Origin: Gemmatimonadota bacterium
GTDB taxonomy: Bacteria; Gemmatimonadota; Gemmatimonadetes; Gemmatimonadales; GWC2-71-9
Direction of reading: 5' to 3'
Length of the DNA: 16,711 nucleotides
Assembly (NCBI GenBank): GCA_003221075.1
Contig: QHUF01000045.1
Span: 1-16,711, forward strand
This document shows positions 1 to 5,380 of the stretch, in pieces. The position numbers were made by a program, and so were the translations under genes. Below the pieces are notes generated by a model. The model did no database searches, was not told the DNA's origin, and saw nothing but the letters and a program-made list of their open reading frames with translations. Position 1 is the stretch's first letter; the number at the start of each line of letters is the position of its first letter.

Positions 1-80
1 TCGTATTCATCGTGGATCCCGCGTCGCTGCGCGCCATGATCTCCGGCTGGTATCGCGGGCGTTTCCCTAGCCATGATTGA
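1..80 (+). CDS. C-terminal end of a probable cytochrome b561-type membrane protein (partial)
   Basis: The frame beginning at base 3 reads VFIVDPASLRAMISGWYRG and then FPSHD before a TGA at 78-80. The Asp-Pro-x-Ser-x-x-x-Met-x-x-Gly-Trp-Tyr pattern resembles the C-terminal tail of cytochrome b/b561 subunits that deliver or accept electrons for molybdoenzymes. The stop overlaps the ATG of the sulfite-oxidase-family gene (73-75) by eight bases, which suggests translational coupling. Only about 25 residues are in the window, so the family call rests on the short tail and on the neighbour, and is tentative. No promoter for the downstream gene is visible, in keeping with an operon. Confidence 0.45.
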   Translation, partial: VFIVDPASLRAMISGWYRGRFPSHD

Positions 81-777
81 TCGGCGCGCGCTGCTGCGAC
101 TCGCCGCGGGCGCCGGTACCGCCTCGCTCGTCGCAGCATGCGGGTGGGATGGTGGAAATGCTGTGCGGCCGCTGCTGCTCGATGTCAGTCGATTCAACGA
201 CTGGGTCGGAGAGAAGATCTTTTTCTCCAAGAACCGGCTCGCTCCCCAATACGACGTTGCCCAACGGACTGCCACCGTGCCGAGCTACTTCATCTCCCCG
301 ACGATGCCGGTGCTGCCGAATCCCAGCGCTTGGCGTTTGCAGGTCGGTGGGTTGGTGCGCGAGCCACAGTCGTTATCGATCGAGCAGCTGCAAGCGCTGC
401 CGCGTACGACCTATACGGTGAAGCATCATTGCGTCGAAGGGTGGAGCGCGATCGTCACGTGGCACGGCGTGCCCGTCTCCGCGGTCGCCGAGCGCTGTGG
501 CATGCTGCCGCAGGCGCGCTATGTGCGCTTCGACTCGTTCGACTCCGGCTATTCCAACGGCTGGGATCTCGCGAGCGCGATGCATCCGCAGACGATTCTC
601 GCGTACGGGATGAACGACAATCCGCTCCCACCCACGCATGGCGCGCCGTTGCGACTCTATTCGCCCACCAAGCTTGGCTACAAGATGACGAAGTATCTCG
701 TGTCGCTGACATTCACCGCCGAGCGGCCAGGCGGGTATTGGGAGGATCAGGGGTATCCGTGGTTTGGCGGAGTTTGA
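73..777 (+). CDS. Sulfite-oxidase-family molybdopterin-dependent oxidoreductase, Tat-exported
   Basis: This 234-residue protein belongs to the sulfite oxidase / MsrP (YedY) molybdenum-cofactor family. The N-terminus has a twin-arginine signal (DRRALLRLAAG) followed by a lipobox-like VAAC with Cys23, so export in folded form and possible lipid anchoring are expected. The Moco-ligating cysteine is Cys120 in KHHCVEGWSA. Downstream come the family segments SFDSGYSNGWD, AYGMNDNPLPPTHGAPLRL and PTKLGYKMTKYL. It lacks the C-terminal dimerisation domain of true sulfite oxidases and is shorter than E. coli MsrP. The substrate cannot be read from sequence; methionine-sulfoxide repair or sulfite oxidation are the known options. 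It overlaps the preceding probable cytochrome b gene, a plausible electron partner. The start is fixed by the Tat motif. Confidence 0.9.
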   Translation: MIDRRALLRLAAGAGTASLVAACGWDGGNAVRPLLLDVSRFNDWVGEKIFFSKNRLAPQYDVAQRTATVPSYFISPTMPVLPNPSAWRLQVGGLVREPQSLSIEQLQALPRTTYTVKHHCVEGWSAIVTWHGVPVSAVAERCGMLPQARYVRFDSFDSGYSNGWDLASAMHPQTILAYGMNDNPLPPTHGAPLRLYSPTKLGYKMTKYLVSLTFTAERPGGYWEDQGYPWFGGV

Positions 778-786
778 TATTTGCAG

Positions 787-812
787 CCTAACGCGCACGT
801 CGGCGTGTTAGG
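787..812. repeat. 26-bp imperfect hairpin, CCTAAC...GTTAGG arms
   Basis: CCTAAC (787-792) and GTTAGG (807-812) are exact reverse complements. The CGC and GCG just inside them also pair, leaving a G/T opposition and an ACGTCG loop. It starts ten bases after the stop of the molybdoenzyme gene. The arms match integron R-box sequences, but the whole is far shorter than a functional attC. It has no T-tract, so it is not a classical terminator. Together with the core-like GTTAGGC at 844-850 it marks the left edge of the cassette region. Confidence 0.55.
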
Positions 813-843
813 GAGACTTCCGAATGAGTGAGGTTGATTACTA

Positions 844-850
844 GTTAGGC
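844..850 (+). other. Core recombination site GTTAGGC at the left edge of the array
   Basis: GTTAGGC matches the integron core consensus GTTRRRY exactly. It is the exact reverse complement of the GCCTAAC at 786-792. The 51 bases between them do not form the nested attC stem, so 786-850 is either an attI-like entry site or a degenerate attC. The first cassette gene starts 11 bases downstream at 862, as is usual for cassettes. Confidence 0.5.
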
Positions 851-861
851 GGCTCGTTGTC

Positions 862-1395
862 ATGGCGCTGAGATTCTCTTTTCGACCAACACCGGCTGAA
901 CACGCGCGTGCAGCCACGATTATCCTGCGCCGCAAGCGGGGTTTTTGGATCTTCATTATTGTTCTCGTTCTTGTCGTTGTGGCACCTGTTTTGTTTGCCG
1001 CCCTCAAGGGGTACCCAGCAACGCAAATCGTCGCTAGTCTCGTTCCCTATCTCCTAATCTTTGGTGTCCTCTTCCTCGGAATGCCCCTTTGGCAACGCTG
1101 GGCTCTACAACGGGTCTACCGAACCACCCCAAGTCTTCAGCATGAACAAACCCACGAGTTTTCTGAGGAGGGTTTTCGGCTGAGCAATCCATTGTCGAAC
1201 ACTCTCATAAGGTGGGACGCTTTCGTTGATGCGCTCGAAACGCGAGAGTTCTTTCTATTCTATATCTCGCCATCGATCGCGTATTTTCTTCCCAAGCGCG
1301 CCGTCCCGACTCACCGAGAACTCCAAGAGCTACGCGTCTTGCTGCGCGCGCAACTGCATCGTGTGGGCCGGAACGCACGAGTGCTCGCCGCCTAA
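862..1395 (+). CDS. YcxB-like membrane protein, cassette gene 1
   Basis: This 177-residue protein has two transmembrane helices (about 27-47 and 56-77) after a basic stretch (RRKR). The cytoplasmic C-terminal domain resembles the YcxB-like family: THEFSEEGFRLSNPLS, then a tryptophan step (LIRWDAFVDALE), then the FFLFYIS...YFLPKRA segment around 130-147 and a HRELQELRVLLRAQL helix. The function of the family is not established. The ATG lies just after the GTTAGGC core and has no convincing ribosome binding site, which is common in cassettes. The stop codon TAA (1393-1395) lies inside the R-double-prime box of the downstream attC, so gene and recombination site are one unit. Base composition is less GC-rich than in the flanking chromosomal genes. 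Confidence 0.75.
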   Translation: MALRFSFRPTPAEHARAATIILRRKRGFWIFIIVLVLVVVAPVLFAALKGYPATQIVASLVPYLLIFGVLFLGMPLWQRWALQRVYRTTPSLQHEQTHEFSEEGFRLSNPLSNTLIRWDAFVDALETREFFLFYISPSIAYFLPKRAVPTHRELQELRVLLRAQLHRVGRNARVLAA

Positions 1396-1479
1396 CAAGC
1401 GCTTGAAGCTGACGGCGCGCGTAGATTATGGAATGAATCTTTCTTCCGCGCGCCGCAGCTTAAGCGCGATCCGTTAGAC
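1390..1479 (+). repeat. attC: attC recombination site of cassette 1 (intact)
   Basis: R-double-prime GCCTAAC (1390-1396, matching RYYYAAC) and R-prime GTTAGAC (1473-1479, matching GTTRRRY) bound a 90-bp imperfect palindrome. The left arm GCGCTT-G-AAGCTG-A-CGGCGCGCG pairs with the right arm CGCGCGCCGCAGCTTAAGCGC. Two unpaired bases, G and A, occur only on the left arm, as expected for the extrahelical bases that set strand choice in attC recombination. The apical part contains AGATT...AATCT, which can extend the stem. The cut would fall after the G at 1473. Confidence 0.88.
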
Positions 1480-1489
1480 CGCCCGTTTT

Positions 1490-1747
1490 GTGTCCGACAC
1501 GACTGACTGGCGTCTTGGTGGGCAGGAGCGATATCTCACCGGCGTAACGCTGCGCTGGCAAGAGTATCGCGCGCCTCGAGCGGATTGGGACCACGACCAT
1601 TGCGCCTTCTGTTGGGCGGAGTTCACGGAGCGCCCAGACCCTAAGGTTCAGCATGCTGGGTACGCAACGCTCGACGAATACCACTGGATCTGCAAACGCT
1701 GCTTCAATGATTTTCGGGACCGATTTGCATGGACGGTGGTCGAGTGA
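1490..1747 (+). CDS. Double-CxxC zinc-ribbon hypothetical protein, cassette gene 2
   Basis: This 85-residue protein of unknown function has two cysteine pairs: Cys38/Cys41 in DHDHCAFCWAEF and Cys68/Cys71 in WICKRCFNDF. Spacing and flanking aromatic residues suggest one zinc ribbon; the histidines in DHDH are further candidate ligands. The N-terminal part is tryptophan- and arginine-rich (WRLGGQERYLTGV, WQEYRAPRADWD). Small proteins with the WDHDHC.FC...WIC..CF pattern are, to my knowledge, recurrent in environmental integron cassettes and have no assigned role. The start is GTG at 1490, eleven bases after the preceding attC, with no clear ribosome binding site. The next attC follows the stop by 25 bases. 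A DNA- or protein-binding role is possible but unproven. Confidence 0.75.
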   Translation: MSDTTDWRLGGQERYLTGVTLRWQEYRAPRADWDHDHCAFCWAEFTERPDPKVQHAGYATLDEYHWICKRCFNDFRDRFAWTVVE

Positions 1748-1772
1748 CACGTCCAGCTCAGGTGAGCCGGCA

Positions 1773-1863
1773 GCCTAACCAGCGCTTGAAGCTGCGGGCG
1801 CGCGTAGACTAGGGAATGAACCTTTTTTCAGCGCGCCGCAGCTTTAAGCGCACCCCGTTAGGG
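1773..1863 (+). repeat. attC: attC recombination site of cassette 2 (near-intact)
   Basis: R-double-prime GCCTAAC (1773-1779) and R-prime GTTAGGG (1857-1863) bound 91 bp that align base for base with most of the site at 1390-1479. The arms AGCGCTTGAAGCTGCGG and CCGCAGCTTTAAGCGC pair, with one extra G on the left arm (GCGGGCGCGC against GCGCGCCGC). The last base of R-prime is G rather than a pyrimidine, a minor deviation. The apical segment TAGACTAGGGAATGAA is a diverged version of the one in the first site. Confidence 0.85.
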
Positions 1864-1874
1864 CGGCCCGACCG

Positions 1875-2249
1875 ATGACTGCATCAGGACTCCCGACCGC
1901 TTCACTCAGACCACTCTTCATCACCGTCGGAATTTGCAGTGCCTTTCTAATCCTCTATGGCATCCTCGGCATAGAACCCCGTCCTTTCATACGCGTGGTG
2001 GCCGCGTTGGGCCCGCTCGTTGCAACCATCAGCTGGCTTCGGGCGGATGCACGGGCGCGACGAGTTGAGCTCGTGCACGACATGGGACTGTTCTTGTGGT
2101 TGGCCTGGCCAGCCTTGCTTCCGTGGTATGCAATCAGGACACGAGGTCGGCACGGTTTGCCGTTGGCGCTCTTGATCATGCTGGCGATTCTGACACCCAG
2201 TTTGATCGGCGTCGCCTTTGAAATCGCCCGCCAGTTCCGTGTTAGATGA
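1875..2249 (+). CDS. Small integral membrane protein, cassette gene 3
   Basis: This 124-residue protein has about four hydrophobic segments: 13-30 (PLFITVGICSAFLILYGI), 38-54 (FIRVVAALGPLVATISW), 71-85 (GLFLWLAWPALLPWY) and 94-115 (LPLALLIMLAILTPSLIGVAFE). Charged loops (RADARARR, RTRGRHG) lie between them. The aromatic LAWPALLPWYAIRTRGR motif recurs in small membrane proteins that I have seen described only as hypothetical. No enzymatic motif is visible. The ATG is eleven bases past the R-prime box of the preceding attC, and the TGA is nine bases before the truncated attC half site. Function unknown. Confidence 0.7.
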   Translation: MTASGLPTASLRPLFITVGICSAFLILYGILGIEPRPFIRVVAALGPLVATISWLRADARARRVELVHDMGLFLWLAWPALLPWYAIRTRGRHGLPLALLIMLAILTPSLIGVAFEIARQFRVR

Positions 2250-2258
2250 GGGCGGGCC

Positions 2259-2265
2259 GCCTAAC
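2259..2265 (+). repeat. Half attC: R-double-prime box only (truncated)
   Basis: GCCTAAC follows the stop of the small membrane protein at the spacing expected for a cassette. The conserved arm AAGCGCTTGAAGCTG seen in the neighbouring sites is absent. Instead, a promoter -35 hexamer begins nine bases later. The right half of this attC has been lost or replaced, so the third cassette can no longer be excised normally. Confidence 0.6.
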
Positions 2266-2273
2266 CCATCCCC

Positions 2274-2302
2274 TTGACGTCTCCCTCCATCTACTTTACA
2301 AT
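2274..2302 (+). promoter_or_regulatory. Strong sigma-70-type promoter for the radical SAM gene
   Basis: TTGACG (2274-2279) and TACAAT (2297-2302) are separated by exactly 17 bases, each one mismatch from the TTGACA/TATAAT consensus. Transcription would start near 2309, about 40 bases ahead of the ATG at 2349. It is the best housekeeping-type promoter seen in the window and lies directly at the truncated attC junction. Confidence 0.75.
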
Positions 2303-2311
2303 ACAAAGTAG
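2291..2311. promoter_or_regulatory. Operator-like dyad over the -10 region
   Basis: CTACTTT (2291-2297) and AAAGTAG (2305-2311) are perfect inverted repeats with a 7-base spacer that contains most of the -10 hexamer. A repressor bound here would block polymerase. The ACTTT-N7-AAAGT shape recalls dyads of PadR-type regulators in Acidobacteria and related phyla, but that match is from memory and only suggestive. A second perfect dyad, GTCTG-TCGCA-CAGAC (2311-2325), would form a small hairpin at the very 5' end of the transcript. Confidence 0.55.
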
Positions 2312-2348
2312 TCTGTCGCACAGACCATCCGCGCGGGAGGGGCTGGCC

Positions 2349-3788
2349 ATGAAGGTCGACGTCATCGTCGTCTACGTGCAGCGCTACCGGAAGGGGCACG
2401 AGCTGGACTTCGTGCCACCGCTGACCGGCATCCATCTGGCGGCGATCACGCCACGACGCCACCGCGTGCGGGTCATCCACCAGCAGCTGCAGGCAATCGA
2501 TCTCGATACCGACGCCGATCTTATCGCCCTGTCATTCTTCAGCGGCTTCGCGCCTGAAGCCTTCCGCCTGGCCGGCCTGTTCCGGGCCCGCGGAAAACGC
2601 GTGGTCGCCGGCGGGCCGCACGTCACCTACGATCCCGAGGGCACGCTCCGCCACGTCGACTCGGTCGTCCTCGGCGAGGCGGAGTCGGTCTGGGCTGAGA
2701 TGCTCGACGACGCCGAGGCCGGCCGGCTCCAATCCGTCTACCACGGCTCACCGTGCGACATGAAGGGCCTGCCCACGCCGCGCTACGACCTCCTGCCGCC
2801 GCGCTTCTTCGTGCCTCGCGTCGTGCAGGCGACGCGCGGCTGCCCGTTCCGCTGCTCCTTCTGTACCGTGCCCACGCTGAACCCCGGCTTCCGCATGCGG
2901 CCGGTCGACGACGTCCTGGCCGACGTCGCCTACGACCGCTTTCCCCACTGGTGGCAGCGCAAGGTCGTCTGGTTCTGGGACGACAACCTGACCATCAACC
3001 GGCCCTACATCAAAGAGCTGCTGGCGCGGATGATTCCGCTGCGACGCTGGTGGCTCACGCAGGCCAGCCTCGACGTCGCCAAAGACGACGAGCTGCTGGA
3101 CCTGATGGAGGCGTCCGGCTGCATCGGCATCTTCTTCGGCCTGGAGACGTTCACCGCCGAGTCGCTGGCCCATGCCAACAAGCGGCAAAACCGGGTGGCG
3201 TGGTACAGCGAGGCGATTGCTCGGCTGCACCGCCGGGGCATCGCCGTGATGGCGGGCTTCATTGCCGGCTTCGACGGCGACACGCCCGACAGCGTCGAAC
3301 GGATGGCGGACAACCTCTACGCCATCGGCGTCGACGTGCCCTTCCTGAGCGTCTTGACGCCCTTCAAGGGCACGCCTCTGTACGAGCAGATGGCCGGCGA
3401 CGGGCGGATGCTGCCGGAGCGCGGCTGGGAGTTCTACAACGGCTACAACGTCACGTTCCGGCCGCGGGCGATGACGCCCGACGCGTTGCTGACGGCACAT
3501 CGGCGGCTGTGGCGGCGAGCGTTCTCACTGCCGCACGCTCTGGGCCGGGCCTGGCGCGGCGTGCGCCGGCTGCGGGCGGGGGCGCTGCTCATGAGCCTAT
3601 GCATGAACGGCTTCTACGCGCTGAAGGCGCTGCGCGGCAACCTACCGGCCGACATGCGGGGGCGAGAGGAATACTCGGACTTCGAGAAGCCGCGGCACGG
3701 TGCGGCGCTGCCGTTCAGCGGCGGAGTGAATGCCGACGAGCTCCAGAGCGCGGGGCATTCCATCCGTGAGGCGGCCACGACCTTCTAA
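2349..3788 (+). CDS. B12-binding-domain radical SAM protein
   Basis: This 479-residue protein has an N-terminal cobalamin-binding-like Rossmann domain (about 1-130, with ADLIALSFFSGFAPEA and VVAGGPHVTYDPEGTL) and a radical SAM core. The iron-sulfur motif is CxxxCxxC at Cys165, Cys169 and Cys172 (ATRGCPFRCSFC). Later core segments include WFWDDNLTIN, GIFFGLETF and the AGFIAGFDGDT strand. The usual DxHxxG cobalamin-ligand motif is not obvious, so B12 may bind base-off without His or not at all. The listed ATG is preceded by GGGAGG (2335-2340) at 8 bases and by its own promoter. An upstream in-frame TTG at 2274 lies in the -35 box and is rejected. Codon use is far more GC-biased than in the cassettes on both sides, which points to a separate origin. 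The substrate is unknown; methyl transfer or another radical modification is possible. Confidence 0.88.
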   Translation: MKVDVIVVYVQRYRKGHELDFVPPLTGIHLAAITPRRHRVRVIHQQLQAIDLDTDADLIALSFFSGFAPEAFRLAGLFRARGKRVVAGGPHVTYDPEGTLRHVDSVVLGEAESVWAEMLDDAEAGRLQSVYHGSPCDMKGLPTPRYDLLPPRFFVPRVVQATRGCPFRCSFCTVPTLNPGFRMRPVDDVLADVAYDRFPHWWQRKVVWFWDDNLTINRPYIKELLARMIPLRRWWLTQASLDVAKDDELLDLMEASGCIGIFFGLETFTAESLAHANKRQNRVAWYSEAIARLHRRGIAVMAGFIAGFDGDTPDSVERMADNLYAIGVDVPFLSVLTPFKGTPLYEQMAGDGRMLPERGWEFYNGYNVTFRPRAMTPDALLTAHRRLWRRAFSLPHALGRAWRGVRRLRAGALLMSLCMNGFYALKALRGNLPADMRGREEYSDFEKPRHGAALPFSGGVNADELQSAGHSIREAATTF

Positions 3789-4180
3789 TGGTCATCCAAG
3801 TCCGAACGCTCAGAGCGTTGCTCCTGTACGCAACGATCCTCTGCCCCGCGGTGGCAATCATCGCGGGGCTGTTAGCAAACCCCTGGCCCCTCCAACGCGG
3901 ACTGATCTTCTACATCGCGCCCTTGTTCTTCATCGGCCCGTTGTGGCTCCGAATGCGCGTTGGCGAACGGCCTTTGCAGTGGGAGACTCTGTGGGCACTC
4001 GACCTGGGCGTTTTCGCCCTCGCCATACTGCGATTTATCACTGGCAATTGGCTACCGTTCTCGGGCCACATGCTTTTTCTCACCTACTCCGCGCTCACCA
4101 CGATGTCCATACGATACCGAGTCCTTGCATTAGCCCTTGCTCTCGAGACCGCATGGTTCAAGTTTGTGCTCTGTGCATGA
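3788..4180 (+). CDS. Small multi-pass membrane protein, probably frameshifted
   Basis: The intact reading gives 130 residues with about four hydrophobic helices (near 8-28, 39-58, 68-86 and 91-124) and ends at TGA 4178-4180. Its ATG shares one base with the TAA of the radical SAM gene (TAATG), so re-initiation is likely. Just before the stop the frame appears broken. Removing the T at 4174 changes ...LCA-stop into LWHDQRTFWFGLAGG, followed by another hydrophobic helix (AVAALVFLLVQ) and a stop at 4272-4274 inside the decayed attC. This is how cassette genes normally end. The ancestral gene was therefore probably about 160 residues. Function unknown. The alternative is a true short protein plus a coincidental open frame. 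Confidence 0.65.
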   Translation: MVIQVRTLRALLLYATILCPAVAIIAGLLANPWPLQRGLIFYIAPLFFIGPLWLRMRVGERPLQWETLWALDLGVFALAILRFITGNWLPFSGHMLFLTYSALTTMSIRYRVLALALALETAWFKFVLCA

Positions 4181-4257
4181 CCAACGGACATTCTGGTTCG
4201 GACTCGCCGGCGGAGCGGTAGCGGCGCTCGTCTTTCTGCTGGTGCAGCGGAGCGGCC

Positions 4258-4346
4258 GCTTAAGAAGCGCCTGAAGCTGGCGGCGCGCATAGATTAGGGA
4301 ATAAATCTTTCTTCAGAGCGCCACAGTTTAAGCGCGATCCGTAGTC
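4258..4346 (+). repeat. Decayed attC site
   Basis: This stretch aligns along its whole length with the attC at 1390-1479, including AAGCGCCTGAAGCTGGCGG on the left arm and CAGTTTAAGCGCGATCC on the right arm. The boxes needed for recombination are lost: R-double-prime reads GCTTAAG instead of GCCTAAC, and the right end reads GTAGTC instead of GTTAGAC. The GTT cut site no longer exists, so the site should be inactive. Several right-arm bases (CAGAGCGCCACAG) are also changed and weaken the stem. Confidence 0.8.
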
Positions 4347-4366
4347 GGCGCACTGGGGAGGCTCCG

Positions 4367-5374
4367 TTGAAGACTACGTTATTCAGGACGCCCTTCCTCG
4401 TAACTGCTGTTGCGAGCTTGGTTTCGTCCTGCGGGCAATCACAGTCCTCATGTCAAGGACTCACCACCCGGATTCGAGCGACCTATGGCTTCCGGCCTGC
4501 ACAACTCTCGGATCAAGAGCAGAGAGTCCATGCCGCAGCCTTGGACACTTTCTGGAATGTCGTCAAGGCCAATCGCCAGACCTTGCTCCCGTGTCTGCGG
4601 ACCAGTTTAACAACACCGCCAGACAGTGGACTCTTTCTCGTGGACGGGAGCAATCTACTTCTGACTCTCGATTCCTCCCCGGCTGCGAAGGCCATTCAGG
4701 TCCGTGCCTACAGTGCTGCACGCCTTGACGACGTTGACCTCGGCGTCTGGGTTGAAACTCTCGCTCAGCGTGGCGTCGATGGTTTCGATATCTCCACTGC
4801 GGCCAATCGGTGGCTGCACTATCCTGATGCACACTATTATCTCCCGGAGCACGGTGCCTACGAAGTTCGGAGGCTAGAGGGTGCGCTATACTTGTACGGC
4901 AGCATGCCGGAGTCTGTGGCTACACCTGCTCTCATCCGCCTCGTCAGCTCGATACAAGATCCCGCACGACAAGACGCGCTGTATCTCCTACTCAACCAGG
5001 CGACCCCCGAAGCACTCCGCGCCCTGCGAGCATTACCACCCTCGAGTTTCTCGGACACCGCCCGAGCAGCGTTGGAGGAGTTTCTACGAAGACCACCGCT
5101 CTTCGAGCGACGCACCGGGCGCCCGTTAACCAGTCGCAGCGACTTTCTCAGGGTCTTCCATTCGCTCCTCGCTGGAGATTGGAGTCCATTTCTCGACTTG
5201 GCTGACAGTGTGTCGGACGGTGAGCGCGATGTGGTTACGGTCATGCAGAAGGAAGACCTTCCTCTCTTGCGTGAGGTTCGCCGTCATCTCATCGCGGCGG
5301 CGAATCAGCACGGCACTGCGTACTACGACAGCTTCACCCGCATCCTTTTGACACTCACGTGGTCGTCCAACTAG
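4367..5374 (+). CDS. Putative lipoprotein of unknown function
   Basis: This 335-residue protein begins with a lipoprotein signal peptide: KTT, a hydrophobic stretch FLVTAVASLV and a lipobox VSSC with Cys22. The start is TTG at 4367, supported by GGGGAG (4355-4360) at a 6-base spacing and by the position of the signal peptide. The mature part has a mixed alpha/beta region with VDGSNLLLTLDSS and VWVETLAQRGVDGFDISTAANRWLHY. The C-terminal half is helical with repeated ALRALRALP / ARAALEEFLRR segments that may form short HEAT-like hairpins. I do not recognise the family. It begins 20 bases after the decayed attC. The beta-lactamase ATG follows its stop by six bases, so the two are probably co-transcribed. 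Confidence 0.75.
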   Translation: MKTTLFRTPFLVTAVASLVSSCGQSQSSCQGLTTRIRATYGFRPAQLSDQEQRVHAAALDTFWNVVKANRQTLLPCLRTSLTTPPDSGLFLVDGSNLLLTLDSSPAAKAIQVRAYSAARLDDVDLGVWVETLAQRGVDGFDISTAANRWLHYPDAHYYLPEHGAYEVRRLEGALYLYGSMPESVATPALIRLVSSIQDPARQDALYLLLNQATPEALRALRALPPSSFSDTARAALEEFLRRPPLFERRTGRPLTSRSDFLRVFHSLLAGDWSPFLDLADSVSDGERDVVTVMQKEDLPLLREVRRHLIAAANQHGTAYYDSFTRILLTLTWSSN

Positions 5375-5380
5375 GTCCTT

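Larger units (their letters stand above)
844..4346 (+). mobile_element. Integron-type gene cassette array without a visible integrase (CALIN-like)
   Basis: Two good attC sites, one half site and one decayed site repeat at gene ends in one orientation. The left boundary is a GTTAGGC core (844-850) that fits the G/TTRRRY integration junction. Two units can be delimited by their core cut points: 845-1473 with the YcxB-like gene and 1474-1857 with the zinc-ribbon gene. A third unit starts at 1858 but its attC is truncated at 2265. A radical SAM gene with its own promoter follows, then a membrane-protein gene ending in the decayed site at 4258-4346. No tyrosine recombinase is encoded in the window, so mobility would depend on an integrase elsewhere. 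Arrays of this kind are known as clusters of attC sites lacking integrase. Confidence 0.8.

Noticed and set aside
2241..2247. GTTAGAT, a match to the GTTRRRY core
   Set aside because: It lies within the coding end of the membrane-protein gene, before the GCCTAAC box, and has no paired arm; chance match.
2753..3769. 338-residue frame in the radical SAM gene
   Set aside because: Overlaps the radical SAM coding region in another frame, with Arg/Ala-rich composition and no motif.
5365..5371. GTCCAAC, a match to RYYYAAC at the lipoprotein stop
   Set aside because: No palindromic arms or GTTRRRY partner downstream; the beta-lactamase starts ten bases later.
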